The position numbers and the translations under genes are program-made. Below are positions 35,827 to 44,623 of a stretch of 64,000 nucleotides of DNA, one piece after another. Location of the stretch: positions 229,951 to 293,950 of the forward strand of contig CALDUY010000008.1 in the NCBI GenBank assembly GCA_937923405.1, in the 5' to 3' direction. Under the pieces are notes generated by a model. The model was not told the origin of the DNA and did no database searches. It worked only from the letters and a program-made list of their open reading frames with translations. The stretch's first letter is position 1. Each line of letters opens with the position of its first letter. This DNA is from an uncultured Gemmataceae bacterium (GTDB taxonomy: Bacteria > Planctomycetota > Planctomycetia > Gemmatales > Gemmataceae).

Positions 35827-36615
35827 TCAGGAGCGAGGCCGCATGGCCCGTTCAATGCGGGACAACTCACGTCCCGCCAGCCAATCGGAAATCGAGCGAG
35901 GCAGATACTTCAATAGCCGCACTCGAAAGGCCAGCTTGCCCGGAAAGGCCAAGAACGCACGCTTCTGACGAATCGCGTCGAGGATAATCTCGGCCGCCTG
36001 CTCAACGGGCATGGTTATACGATCAGGCAGTCCCAACGCTTCGGTCATCGGCGTGCGGATCCATCCCGGACAGATAGTCGTAGTCAAGATATTGTATGGC
36101 TTCAATTCAATCCGCAGCGAGTCCATGAAGGCATTGAGTCCCGACTTACTGGCGCAGTAGGCTGACATGAGCGGCAAGCCGCGATACGAAGCCAGACTGG
36201 AGAGGACAACGAGATGGCCGCGTTTCCGCTCTTGCATGCCGTGGATGACCGCGTCGATACTGTTGACGACTCCCAGCAGATTGATGCGGATCAGCTGATT
36301 GATCGCCTCGGCGTCGAAGGAGCTGGCCGGCGTGCCGTGTCCCACTCCCGCGCTAGCAATGAGCAGGTCGGTCGGTCCAAGGTCTTTCTCCAGGCGCTGG
36401 ACGGCTTGGCGAACGGCGTGCAGGTCAGTCACGTCAGCGACGGCGGTGGCCACGGGCTTCCCCGGCAAGGCGGCAGCGAGCATGGCCAATCGGTTGCCTT
36501 GCTGATCGATTGCGGCGATTCGCGCCCCTTCATCAGCTAGCCGTTGAGCTAATCGCGCACCGATGCCGCTGCCTGCTCCGGTTATCACCGCCACGCGATC
36601 GCGAAACTCATTCAT
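35827..36615 (-). CDS. SDR-family oxidoreductase
   Basis: A 262-residue classical short-chain dehydrogenase/reductase. The cofactor motif TGAGSGIG is at the N-terminus, followed by the ASAGVGHG segment. The active site is intact: Ser in LSSLASYRG and Tyr-xxx-Lys in AYCASKSG. The last 25 residues (LLKYLPRSISDW) are an amphipathic extension. Substrate unknown. It is the first gene of a minus-strand run that continues with bpt. Confidence 0.9.
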   Translation of the reverse strand: MNEFRDRVAVITGAGSGIGARLAQRLADEGARIAAIDQQGNRLAMLAAALPGKPVATAVADVTDLHAVRQAVQRLEKDLGPTDLLIASAGVGHGTPASSFDAEAINQLIRINLLGVVNSIDAVIHGMQERKRGHLVVLSSLASYRGLPLMSAYCASKSGLNAFMDSLRIELKPYNILTTTICPGWIRTPMTEALGLPDRITMPVEQAAEIILDAIRQKRAFLAFPGKLAFRVRLLKYLPRSISDWLAGRELSRIERAMRPRS

Positions 36616-36802
36616 GCATCAATCCTGTGTGCTGAAGTGCCTTGCAACACTGTACTAGTGACGACGGAGCCTGTCTATTGGCGGAAATGAGATACGCCAA
36701 ATAATCCTGCTCTAAAATTTCTATAAAGCCGCTGGTTCTACCCTATCCGAGATTCCTGAGGAAACCTACAGTGACTAGCACACAGCCAGGGAGCCTCCGG
36801 AA

Positions 36803-38125
36803 ATGAAGACCAGCCAGGAGCTTTGGGAAACGATTGAACGCTTGCGTTTACTCCCAACCAGCGAGGTCGAGCGAGTGAAAACTCGTTGGTTCCGTGCCGA
36901 TCGTGAGGGAGTAGACGACGCCTCCAATTTCGCGCGCTGGTTGATCGCCAACGATTACTTGACAAAGTATGACCTTGAGGAGATTCGCCACGGCCGCGCC
37001 GATCGCTTGAAAATTGGCACTTATCAGATCTTGAAGCTCTATGAAGCAGGGCCCAACCAAGGCTCCTATCTCGCCCTCGATGCCCTGGGGCGAAAAGTAC
37101 TGCTCGACCTGGTCGAGGAGAAACTCGCCAAAGAACCAGACGTGGTTCGCGCTTTCGAGGCGGCGGCCGAGCGCGTCATGGGCGTGCAGAATCCTCATGT
37201 TACCCGAGTAATCGATTTCGGCAAATCGGGAGAGCGGCTCTATCTAGTACGCGAGTTGAACGACGGCGTGACTCTGGCAGAAGTGCTGGAAAAACGAGAC
37301 CGGATGCAGCCGAAAAACGCGGCGCGGCTCTTCTCTCAGGCGTTCGCGGCCCTTCAGGCTTTACACGAAAAGCAGGCACAAGGCGGTGAGCTGTCGCCGG
37401 AGTATATTCTGCTCGCTTCGCTGGGCAAAAGGGGACGTATCGTTAAATTGCTTCGTCCAGGCATGCCAGCAGCGCTGTTTCGTGGCAGTGCCTCGGTCGA
37501 GGACGTGGTCCGCGCACTGCGTCCAGTGTCGCGGCCCGAGAATGACGTTTTCCTCCTGGGACAATCGTTTTATCACAGTCTGACGGGCAGAATCTCGGAG
37601 GCGGTGCTGGCCGGCGGTCATTCGACCCGTCCCGTTCGTGAACTGGCCCCGGACGTGCCCGAATTGCTGGCCGAGTTGGCCGAACAACTGGTGTTCCCAG
37701 ACGTATCGGCTCGACCGCGCGCTGCCAGTCGGGTCGCCAAAACCTTGCGTGTCTACCTGGCCAGCGAAGAGGGGAACCAGGAAACTCCTGCCGAGGAGGA
37801 AATCGGCACTCCTACCGAACCAGCGTTGCCGGCGCTGCCCACCGAGACGGAAGAAGAGCCGGTCGAACCCAGCTTCGGCAAGGAAACTCAAGCGCCGGCC
37901 AATCGCTTCATGGAGTTCTGGGAGGAATTTGGTCCCAAACAGCGCGATTGGCTTTTCTTCGCTGCTGGAGCCGCCGGCATGCTCTTATTGCTGCTACTCA
38001 CTGTGCTGATAAGCGGCATAAAGTTTTCCCATTTTGTTTTTCTCTTGATGGGCGGTGCCATCTCGTTCCTGGTCGAGCGAGTAGTTCAACATCGCCGTCC
38101 GGTCAACGAACTCGAAGTGGAGTGA
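36803..38125 (+). CDS. Membrane-anchored pseudokinase
   Basis: A 440-residue protein with the architecture of a planctomycete Hanks-type kinase but without catalytic residues. Residues 44-71 correspond to the usual pre-kinase segment that leads into the ATP fold. The Gly-loop is replaced by LYEAGPNQGSYLA, and the VAIK lysine position reads VLLDLVEEK. The catalytic loop is replaced by GGELSPEYILLA, and no DFG is present. A Pro/Glu-rich linker (about 330-365) leads to two transmembrane helices near 385-425. It probably acts as a scaffold or regulator. A GGGAG lies about ten bases before the ATG. Confidence 0.8.
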   Translation: MKTSQELWETIERLRLLPTSEVERVKTRWFRADREGVDDASNFARWLIANDYLTKYDLEEIRHGRADRLKIGTYQILKLYEAGPNQGSYLALDALGRKVLLDLVEEKLAKEPDVVRAFEAAAERVMGVQNPHVTRVIDFGKSGERLYLVRELNDGVTLAEVLEKRDRMQPKNAARLFSQAFAALQALHEKQAQGGELSPEYILLASLGKRGRIVKLLRPGMPAALFRGSASVEDVVRALRPVSRPENDVFLLGQSFYHSLTGRISEAVLAGGHSTRPVRELAPDVPELLAELAEQLVFPDVSARPRAASRVAKTLRVYLASEEGNQETPAEEEIGTPTEPALPALPTETEEEPVEPSFGKETQAPANRFMEFWEEFGPKQRDWLFFAAGAAGMLLLLLLTVLISGIKFSHFVFLLMGGAISFLVERVVQHRRPVNELEVE

Positions 38126-38277
38126 CCCCAGCTTGCACCAGATTTCGCCACACGATAGGATAAACAGTTGTAGGATACACACAGAATAACGGAAGAGGAG
38201 AAGGGCAACTAGAATCCTGGCCAGCAGTTGACGCAGGCCTGTTCTGATCTCGGACTGCTCCGAGAGGTGTGGACATC

Positions 38278-38682
38278 ATGGAAAAGTCCAGCGTGTACGT
38301 AGATGGCGAGCAAGAAGCGCTCCGCTACAAGTGGATCGAAAGCGAGAAAGCCGGGCACGATCTCGGCGAAGCCGCCATCCGCCGTTGGGTGCAGAATCAC
38401 TGGTGGGGCTATCTCCGCGCCCGCTGGCTAGAGCATCTTCAGGGCAAACGCTTCTGGGTCGAACTCGATCGCGGCGACTTTGGCCTCTTACAACGCAAGT
38501 TTCACGACAATACCCTGCTGTTGGATCGCATTCTCGATCGACTCAAATCCGGGCAAGAGAATCTCGACATCATCTGTTGGGCACACGCCTGGGGCATTGC
38601 CATGGAGCCGGTCATTGAGATTCTCGAAGCACTGGACATCAACAGCCGCCGATTAGCCCATCGCTTCGATCCCACTCCGTGA
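38278..38682 (+). CDS. Small acidic/Trp-rich protein, unknown
   Basis: A 134-residue soluble protein with no recognised domain. It is rich in aromatic residues (WVQNHWWGYLRARWLEH). The composition is ordinary and coding-like. ATG 38278 is used because GAGAGG lies ten bases upstream; a GTG at 38269 leaves no room for a ribosome site. It ends two bases before the stop of the convergent folK fusion gene. Function unknown. Confidence 0.75.
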   Translation: MEKSSVYVDGEQEALRYKWIESEKAGHDLGEAAIRRWVQNHWWGYLRARWLEHLQGKRFWVELDRGDFGLLQRKFHDNTLLLDRILDRLKSGQENLDIICWAHAWGIAMEPVIEILEALDINSRRLAHRFDPTP

Positions 38683-38684
38683 CC

Positions 38685-39929
38685 TCAGCGTACCGCTCCG
38701 CCATTGACTCGAATCGTCTGCCCCGTCAGATAGGCCGCAGTTGGCGACACTAACCAACGCACGGACTTGGCCACGTCTTCCGGTTTGCCCCACCCCCCCA
38801 ACGGGGTCTCACGCTTCACTCGTTCTTGCCAGACTTCCGAAGCCGTCTCTCCCCAGGCGGTCTTGATCCACCCCGGCGCGACGCAGTGGACGCGCACCTC
38901 AGGAGCCAACGACAGTGACAGACTGCGCGAAAAACACATAATCGCGCCTTTCACGGCGGCAAACAATTCGCCCGAATCGCCTTCCATGCCAGTCTCGGCC
39001 TGATCCCAACCGACGTTGATCACCACGCCTCGACCAGCCTGTTTCATCAGCTGACCGAGTGCTCGGCTGAGATACATGGTTGCTTTCAAGTCCACGGCAA
39101 GCAGGGTGTCGAGTTTCTGCTCAAAGGACCACTTCGCTGCCTCGCCTGTGAGGGTGTCGGCTCCGGCGTTGTTAACAAGAATGTCCAGCCCGTCCCAGCA
39201 CTGCCAGGCGTTCTCAGCAAGTTGGGCACAGGCCGAGCGGTCTTGCAAGTCTGCCAGCAACACTTCCGAACGTCCTCCTTGACGTTGGACCGCTTGGCGA
39301 ACGAGTTCAGCCTGTTCGAGCGAACGCCTGCCATGTACCAGAACATCAGCTCCAGCCCAAGCGAGTTCCTGAGCGATGGCCCGACCGATCCCACTGGTCG
39401 AACCAGTCACCAATGCGCGGAGTCCGGTCAACTCGCGTCCAGGCGATGGCCCAAACGCCGCGACCCCGAGCAACCGGTCATGCATCTGCTGCACCGTTTG
39501 CCCCAGTCGTGGATGCACTACTCCAGGAGCGATCTCGTTGAGCGGAATCAGCACGAAAAGGCGTTCGTGCAATCGCGGATGCGGCACGATCAGCTCAGGC
39601 TCCTCGATGAGCTGATCCCCATAAAAGAGTAAATCGAGATCAATTGTCCGCGGACCATCCCGTACAGTGCGAATGCGTCCTAGCCGAGTCTCGATGTCCA
39701 GACAATGCCAGAGCAACGAGCGAGGAGGCAGGGAAGTTTCCAGCTGAACCACGGCGTTGAGATACGCTCCCTGTCCAGCAGGACCGCCAACCGGCGCGGT
39801 CTCATAGATGGACGAGGTCAAGCCTATCCGAACGTCAGACAATTCGCCCAACCAGGTGAGAGCCTGTCGTAGCATCGCCCGACGATCGCCAAGGTTGCTG
39901 CCCAGAGCCACATAGGCAATCGTGGTCAT
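38685..39929 (-). CDS. folK: FolK-SDR fusion (folate pathway)
   Basis: A 414-residue fusion. Residues 1-160 are 6-hydroxymethyl-7,8-dihydropterin pyrophosphokinase (ALGSNLGDR at 8-16, ETAPVGG at 43-49, RDGPRTIDLDLLFYG at 90-104, HPRLHERLFVL near 117-127). Residues 165-414 are a short-chain reductase with TGSTSGIG (175-182) and NNAG (253-256). The catalytic Tyr is replaced by Phe323 with Lys327 kept, and the usual Ser is absent (NVGWDQ). A reductase fused to FolK recalls FolM/pteridine reductase, which can replace dihydrofolate reductase; this is inference. The start at 39929 overlaps the next gene's stop (ATGA), so the 34 upstream codons are not used. Confidence 0.85.
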   Translation of the reverse strand: MTTIAYVALGSNLGDRRAMLRQALTWLGELSDVRIGLTSSIYETAPVGGPAGQGAYLNAVVQLETSLPPRSLLWHCLDIETRLGRIRTVRDGPRTIDLDLLFYGDQLIEEPELIVPHPRLHERLFVLIPLNEIAPGVVHPRLGQTVQQMHDRLLGVAAFGPSPGRELTGLRALVTGSTSGIGRAIAQELAWAGADVLVHGRRSLEQAELVRQAVQRQGGRSEVLLADLQDRSACAQLAENAWQCWDGLDILVNNAGADTLTGEAAKWSFEQKLDTLLAVDLKATMYLSRALGQLMKQAGRGVVINVGWDQAETGMEGDSGELFAAVKGAIMCFSRSLSLSLAPEVRVHCVAPGWIKTAWGETASEVWQERVKRETPLGGWGKPEDVAKSVRWLVSPTAAYLTGQTIRVNGGAVR

Positions 39930-40780
39930 TTCGCGTCGAGCCAGTGAAGAATGATGCCAGCGAAGTAGGTTGCTCCCAGATTCGATGCCTGCCCAGGCTT
40001 GAGGCCATAGCCGCCGTCCGCGTTGCGACATTTAGCGATGAACTTGCGCAAATCGTCGGCCCGCTTCGGCTTCGCTTTGAGCATGTGATACGTCCGCATA
40101 ACACGGTAGGAGGTTTCCAGATCGGACTCTTCGATGCCGAATCCGCCATCGTCCAGTTGAGTGGTATCAAGGGCCGGAATCACCCCGGCGTCGGCCTTTC
40201 CACCGAGCCGCAGGATACAGGCAACCACCCCACCAGTAGCTCGCGCGACGTTCTTGCCCTCGCCGTAGGTGCCGTTGGCGTTTTTCTGTTTGATGAGTTC
40301 AGCGATCCAGGCCTTGTTCTTCTCGCACGTCTTGCCGATTGCTTCGAGACCGGCAGCGGTCATGCGAATCTGCTCGAACTCCTTGGCGTTTTCCATCAGG
40401 AACGAGATGGCCGCCTTCTCGTATTTCTCAGTGGGAATTTTCAGTTCCACCAACGCCATCAGCCCGACCGCTGTGACGAGGACATCCGGTTTACCCCCTG
40501 GAGTATCTGCGAAGCCACCAGTCTTGGAATCGTAGCAGGCGAGGATGAAACGTTTGGCTCCTTCCACGTTGGCAGCGCTCCCTCCGAAGTATTTCAAAGC
40601 ACGCAGCGCGCTCGATGTCGCTCGTAGCGAGGGTGTCGAAGCTTTTGCAGAAGGAAGAAAACCACCCGCTTTAGCCTCGAAGCTACGGAGGTAGGCAACG
40701 GTAGCTTGCTTTTCGTCGGCGGTTTGAGCCAGCGCGACGCAGGGTAGCAACAGTAGGATGCCGAGCCGCGTTTTCATCAT
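39926..40780 (-). CDS. Secreted prenyltransferase/squalene-oxidase-fold repeat protein
   Basis: A 284-residue exported protein. A signal peptide with an AQ/TA cleavage region covers about residues 1-19. The rest consists of alpha-alpha barrel repeats of the prenyltransferase-beta/squalene-cyclase type, visible as GGFADTPGG, DGGFGIEESDLETSYRVMRTYHML and DGGYGLKPGQASNLGATYFAG. Known enzymes with this fold are cytoplasmic or act on isoprenoids; the exported form has no clear enzyme assignment. The zinc and Asp ligands of protein prenyltransferases are not evident. It overlaps folK by four bases and lies 10 bp after the DRG-like GTPase. Confidence 0.8.
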   Translation of the reverse strand: MMKTRLGILLLLPCVALAQTADEKQATVAYLRSFEAKAGGFLPSAKASTPSLRATSSALRALKYFGGSAANVEGAKRFILACYDSKTGGFADTPGGKPDVLVTAVGLMALVELKIPTEKYEKAAISFLMENAKEFEQIRMTAAGLEAIGKTCEKNKAWIAELIKQKNANGTYGEGKNVARATGGVVACILRLGGKADAGVIPALDTTQLDDGGFGIEESDLETSYRVMRTYHMLKAKPKRADDLRKFIAKCRNADGGYGLKPGQASNLGATYFAGIILHWLDAK

Positions 40781-40790
40781 TGGACCTCGC

Positions 40791-41783
40791 TTACATGTGC
40801 AGTTCTACCACGTCCTTATCGTGCAAGACATGATCACGGGTGACGGTTTGGCCCGGATGCACTCCGGTGCCCCAGATTTTGGCCGACTTCAGCTTCTCGG
40901 CAAAGTCGCGATGAACCAGTTCGGCCATCTCCCCAAGAGTGGTGCCGCGTTTGCAAGTGAAGGGCGATTCCATGTCGGCAGGTTTGCCCGGACGTTTGCT
41001 GTAAACTCGGATGACGTCCAGCGCATGATATATCGCGTTGCGGAGATGCTCCAGACCTTGCCCCGACTCGGCGTCGAGTTCGATAATTGGAAAGCGAGGA
41101 GTAAACATCTCTTTAACGATCTCTAATCTCTCGGATGCCCCCTCGGCCTGTCGTTTGTTCGCCGCCAGCAGGGTTTTGATGTACGCGATGGTTGGATCTT
41201 CCACGTCCACGGGCGGCTCGCCGATCAGCACGGTTTTGACAGAACTGAGTCGTTCTAGCACCGCCTCGGTCGTGAACGGACAATCGTCATCGGCGAGGTC
41301 GAGGACCAAGACGGCGAGGTCCGCGCTGCGGACCATGCTAGACAAGTAGCTTTCCATGTGTTCGGCGGTGATCGGCGGCGTATCGATCAACTGCACACGC
41401 ACATCCTCCCAGTCCATCATGCCGGCGCTGGGCTCCCGTGTCGTGAAGGGATACGGTGCGACTTCCGGCGTGGCACGAGTCAGCCGGGTCAGGATGCGAC
41501 TCTTGCCGACGTTCGGTGCCCCGACGAGAATCGCCTGGCCAGCTCCTTGCCGGGGAATTTTGTAACTGACTCCGGTTTTCTTGGGATGCTTCTTGGCGTG
41601 TTCAACCTCGGCGGCCAGTTCGCTGATCTTGCGTTTGAGCTCGGCCTGCAGCTTTTCCGACGCTTTGTGCTTGGGCAGTTCGACCCACATCCTTTTCAGA
41701 CAGGCCAAACGCTCCTCATCTGTTTGCGCTCGTTTGTAAGCCGCCTCGGCCTCGTGATACTGCGGAGTTAGATTGACAGCCAT
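40791..41783 (-). CDS. DRG-like GTPase with TGS domain
   Basis: A 330-residue protein related to the DRG branch of OBG-type GTPases. A helical Lys-rich N-terminus (1-75) precedes the G domain. The P-loop GAPNVGKS is at 88-95 and the switch PYPFTTREPSAGM at 110-122. G3 is DTPP at 134-137 (family DxPG), and the NKxD motif appears degenerate as NKRQ (209-212). The C-terminal TGS domain resembles DRG strongly (VYSKRPGKPA..., KIWGTGVHPGQTVTRDHVLHDKDVVEL). A ribosome or RNA role is likely. The start is at 41783, where GAGGAG lies eight bases upstream; upstream Met codons lack one. Confidence 0.88.
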   Translation of the reverse strand: MAVNLTPQYHEAEAAYKRAQTDEERLACLKRMWVELPKHKASEKLQAELKRKISELAAEVEHAKKHPKKTGVSYKIPRQGAGQAILVGAPNVGKSRILTRLTRATPEVAPYPFTTREPSAGMMDWEDVRVQLIDTPPITAEHMESYLSSMVRSADLAVLVLDLADDDCPFTTEAVLERLSSVKTVLIGEPPVDVEDPTIAYIKTLLAANKRQAEGASERLEIVKEMFTPRFPIIELDAESGQGLEHLRNAIYHALDVIRVYSKRPGKPADMESPFTCKRGTTLGEMAELVHRDFAEKLKSAKIWGTGVHPGQTVTRDHVLHDKDVVELHM

Positions 41784-41916
41784 CGCCTCACTCCTCATTG
41801 CTCGACTCTGAGCGTATTGTACGACTCCATCGCGACAAGACCGACCCAGAGCCGATGCACCCAAAAATTCCTACCGTAAAGAAAAACCACGAGAACCCGA
41901 GAGACGGAACCACGCT

Positions 41917-42741
41917 ATGCCAGGCCTATTCGAGCAGATCCAAGAAGCCACACAGTTCATTCAAGAGAAATGGTCGGGCACGCCATTGGTCGGCATCATT
42001 CTTGGCACTGGATTGGGCGGCCTCGTCGAGGAAATCCAGGTCGAGGCCTCGTTCCCTTACGGCACCTTGCCGCACTTTCCCGTCTCCACCGCACCCAGCC
42101 ACAAGGGGCAGTTGGTGTGCGGTCAGCTCGCTGGCCAACCCGTTGTCGCTATGGAGGGCCGGTTTCACTACTACGAAGGTTATTCGACGCAGCAAATCAC
42201 CTTACCGGTTCGCGTGATGAAGGCTCTGGGCTGTAAGTATCTCCTCATCAGCAACGCCTGCGGGGGCATGAATCCGCAGTATGCCAAGGGGGACATCATG
42301 CTCATCGAGGACCATATCGGACTGTTCCTGGAGAACCCCTTGCGCGGTCCAAACGATGATCGCCTCGGTGTGCGTTTCCCAGACATGTGTCAGCCCTATG
42401 ACAGAGAGTTGCTTCAGCTAGCGCGACGAATCGCTCTGGAAGAAAAGATTCCCTGTCAACAGGGAGTTTTCGTCGCCGTACCGGGGCCGAATCTGGAGAC
42501 GCGCGCGGAGTATCGCTTACTGCGTCAACTCGGCGCAGACGTAGTCGGCATGTCCACGGTGCCGGAAATCATCGTCGCTGTGCATGCTGGACTACGCAAT
42601 CTGGGTTTATCGATTGTGACGGATATGTGTTTGCCTGATGCTTTAGAGCCAATCAACTTGCCGGACATCCTACAAACCGCCGCCGCGGCGGAGAAGAAAC
42701 TACGAGTTCTTGTCCGCCGCGTCGTGGAGCAGCTGAATTGA
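41917..42741 (+). CDS. punA: Purine nucleoside phosphorylase
   Basis: A 274-residue enzyme of the PNP type I (trimeric) family, splitting purine nucleosides with phosphate in salvage. Signatures are ILGTGLGGL near residue 24, SHKGQLVCG with the HKG phosphate site, [22 protein letters not shown] and [14 protein letters not shown]. The [13 protein letters not shown] segment holds the purine pocket. Length is normal. The divergent neighbour is the DRG-like gene, 134 bp away. Methylthioadenosine phosphorylase is a less likely reading. Confidence 0.95.
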   Translation: MPGLFEQIQEATQFIQEKWSGTPLVGIILGTGLGGLVEEIQVEASFPYGTLPHFPVSTAPSHKGQLVCGQLAGQPVVAMEGRFHYYEGYSTQQITLPVRVMKALGCKYLLISNACGGMNPQYAKGDIMLIEDHIGLFLENPLRGPNDDRLGVRFPDMCQPYDRELLQLARRIALEEKIPCQQGVFVAVPGPNLETRAEYRLLRQLGADVVGMSTVPEIIVAVHAGLRNLGLSIVTDMCLPDALEPINLPDILQTAAAAEKKLRVLVRRVVEQLN

Positions 42742-42758
42742 TCGAAATAAACTAAGTC

Positions 42759-43211
42759 TCAATCGTCGTCGGCGAGGAGGAAATCGGCGGGGTCAAAACC
42801 GCGACCGCGTTTTTCCTCGCGCTGGCGCGGCTTGGCCAGACCAGCCTTTTCTAACAGAGACACGCTCATCACGTCCTCTTCCTGATCCTCTTCCAGCTTG
42901 CCTACCATGTCAGCGGGCAACTCGTAACGGATAAAGTAGTCGCGCTTGCCGATGGTAATGCGATCCTTGGGATAAAGCAGTTTCTCTTGAACGCGAATCC
43001 CGTTGACCTTCACGCCGTTGGTGCTGTTACAGTCGCGGATGTACCAGTAGCCATGACGAAAGATCAACTCGGCGTGGATGCCGGAAATATTGGGAAACCG
43101 AAGTGGAATGTCACAGCTTTCCCGACGGCCCAGTGTCAGCTTTTCCCGAATGAGTGGGATGTGATCCCCACCACCGGACGGCACTAACTCGCCGTTTGGC
43201 TTGAAACTCAT
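42759..43211 (-). CDS. FHA-domain protein
   Basis: A 150-residue cytoplasmic phosphothreonine-reader. The FHA domain (about 20-95) shows the expected GRRESCDIPL, SGIHAELIF and NSTNGVKVNG blocks. An acidic linker with Glu/Asp-rich stretches follows. Such proteins bind targets of Ser/Thr kinases, of which several are encoded in the window. GGGAG precedes the ATG. It ends 17 bp from the convergent punA stop. Confidence 0.92.
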   Translation of the reverse strand: MSFKPNGELVPSGGGDHIPLIREKLTLGRRESCDIPLRFPNISGIHAELIFRHGYWYIRDCNSTNGVKVNGIRVQEKLLYPKDRITIGKRDYFIRYELPADMVGKLEEDQEEDVMSVSLLEKAGLAKPRQREEKRGRGFDPADFLLADDD

Positions 43212-43393
43212 CGCTGTTTTCTCCCGAGGGATACCGCTCCTGTGCCGAAGCCGGCCATGATGACGTATTCATGATATGAGGCGCGACTGGACCTGAGTCG
43301 GCTGTCCAACTTCATGATTATAAACCAATGAGTCCGCCGACAAAAACCAATTTTTTCACTCCTTGTGCAGAATCTCAGATTGTTGTGTCACAG

Positions 43394-43452
43394 AGGGCCG
43401 ACGCCCTCCGCTCAGAGACGAATTATTTCCGAGCGGAGGACGTTAGCCCTCC
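43394..43452. repeat. Imperfect 21-bp inverted repeat (REP-like)
   Basis: Bases 43394-43414 pair with 43432-43452 except at three positions. The arms hold the CCCTCCGCTC and GAGCGGAGG cores and the ACGTTAGCCCTCC motif. It lies in the 268-bp gap upstream of the FHA gene and just downstream of the EEP-family gene (minus strand). It may terminate that gene or be one copy of a dispersed element. The rest of the gap contains nothing recognised. Confidence 0.7.
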
Positions 43453-43479
43453 TTGTTTGTCGTGAAGAACGGAAGAGCA

Positions 43480-44229
43480 TCAGCCTTCCGAGTAAGCTCT
43501 TACGTCAGATACCTTTCTGAAGAGGTCAAAATCGACGACCAACGGCAGATGATCTGAGGCGCGTCGAGCCAGACGATCCCGAATCACGGTGGCCCGATCG
43601 ATGCGCAGATCGCCGCGACGATACACCTTGTCCAAAGCGGCCATCGGGAAGAAGGCGGGAAAACTACGGAAGCGATGGATGGGAGCCGTCACTTGCTCGA
43701 AATCATGCGAGTGGAAACGATGTTTGCCCAGCGTGTTGCGCCAGTCGTTAAAATCGCCGACAATCAGGGTCGGCAAGCGGGCCAGTTCGCGAAACAGAGC
43801 GTGTTCGAGCAAGTGAGCTGTCTGCCAACGCCGTTCTCGTTCCGACAAGCCCAAGTGCCAGTTCACCACATGCACCGGACCTTGTGGCGTGTCAACGACG
43901 ACCAACTGGGCCCCACGCGGCTTACGTTTGCCGTGGCGGATGCAGAGATTGTGTTGCACGCGAAACGGCCAACGCGACAGGATCAAATTGCCGTAGCCAC
44001 CGTCTCGATGTGGTACATTCAGTTGATACAACGAGGCATTGGCCCGCAGCCGCTCCGCGAGGATAGCTGGCTGGTTGTCAAATCGGCTACGTTTGACGTT
44101 GAAATCGACCTCTTGCAAACACACGAAATCGGCTTCAAGGTAGCGCAGCACCTCGCTGATTCGTTCCAGTTTATAGCGTCGATCTCCGCCGCCGACGCCT
44201 TTGTGGATATTGTAGCTAACTAGTCGCAT
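43480..44229 (-). CDS. Endonuclease/exonuclease/phosphatase-family protein
   Basis: A 249-residue EEP-fold hydrolase (DNase I-like) with no signal peptide. Motifs in order: SYNIHKG, CLQEVD with the metal Glu, NWHLG, VGDFND and the ASDHLPL terminus. Substrates of the family range from nucleic acids to phosphodiesters and lipids, and none can be picked here. It is divergent from rpsR and shares its upstream region. Confidence 0.92.
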   Translation of the reverse strand: MRLVSYNIHKGVGGGDRRYKLERISEVLRYLEADFVCLQEVDFNVKRSRFDNQPAILAERLRANASLYQLNVPHRDGGYGNLILSRWPFRVQHNLCIRHGKRKPRGAQLVVVDTPQGPVHVVNWHLGLSERERRWQTAHLLEHALFRELARLPTLIVGDFNDWRNTLGKHRFHSHDFEQVTAPIHRFRSFPAFFPMAALDKVYRRGDLRIDRATVIRDRLARRASDHLPLVVDFDLFRKVSDVRAYSEG

Positions 44230-44233
44230 CAGG

Positions 44234-44262
44234 TTGACACTCGCCTTGCTTGCCGATACGGT
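44234..44262 (+). promoter_or_regulatory. Candidate sigma-70 promoter of rpsR
   Basis: A perfect TTGACA (44234-44239) is followed 17 bp later by TACGGT (44257-44262), which matches the -10 consensus at three positions. It lies about 55 bp before the rpsR start, a reasonable leader length. Confidence 0.4.
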
Positions 44263-44316
44263 ACTATTTTGCGCCTAACTCACGATACCCTTTAGACTGA
44301 AGGAACGTCAACCGCG

Positions 44317-44559
44317 ATGGTCCGAAAGAAGCTTGGTCGAGGCAGAAAAAATCGTTGTCGATTCTGTACGAACGAAGGTTGTCCGCGTCCGGCATTTGTC
44401 GATTACAAGGACGTACCGACGTTGAAAAAGCTCTGTAGCAGTCAGGGCAAAATGGTCAGTCGGAAGCGCTCGGGCAACTGTGCTGCCTTCCAGCGCGCCG
44501 TCAAGAACGCTATCAAGCGTGCTCGCTTCATGGCGTTGTTACCGTATGTTGGCGAGTAG
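44317..44559 (+). CDS. rpsR: 30S ribosomal protein bS18
   Basis: An 80-residue ribosomal protein that binds 16S rRNA and bS6 on the small-subunit platform. The family body DYKDVPTLKKL...KRSGNCAAFQRAVKNAIKRARFMALLPYV is complete. The N-terminus has CRFCTNEGC plus a later Cys in GNC, matching the zinc-carrying (C+) form of bS18. It stands alone, with no rpsF or rplI beside it, and is flanked by convergent pgk and divergent EEP genes. Confidence 0.95.
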   Translation: MVRKKLGRGRKNRCRFCTNEGCPRPAFVDYKDVPTLKKLCSSQGKMVSRKRSGNCAAFQRAVKNAIKRARFMALLPYVGE

Positions 44560-44573
44560 CCTGGAAAAGTAAA

Positions 44574-44612
44574 TTCGCCGAGCTGAAGTTGAAGAGATTT
44601 CGGCTCGGCGAA
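44574..44612 (-). terminator. Terminator of pgk (convergent with rpsR)
   Basis: TTCGCCGAGC (44574-44583) pairs perfectly with GCTCGGCGAA (44603-44612). Read on the minus strand, the stem is followed by TTTACTTTT, so it terminates pgk well and could also serve rpsR. Confidence 0.75.
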
Positions 44613-44623
44613 CTCGCTAATGA

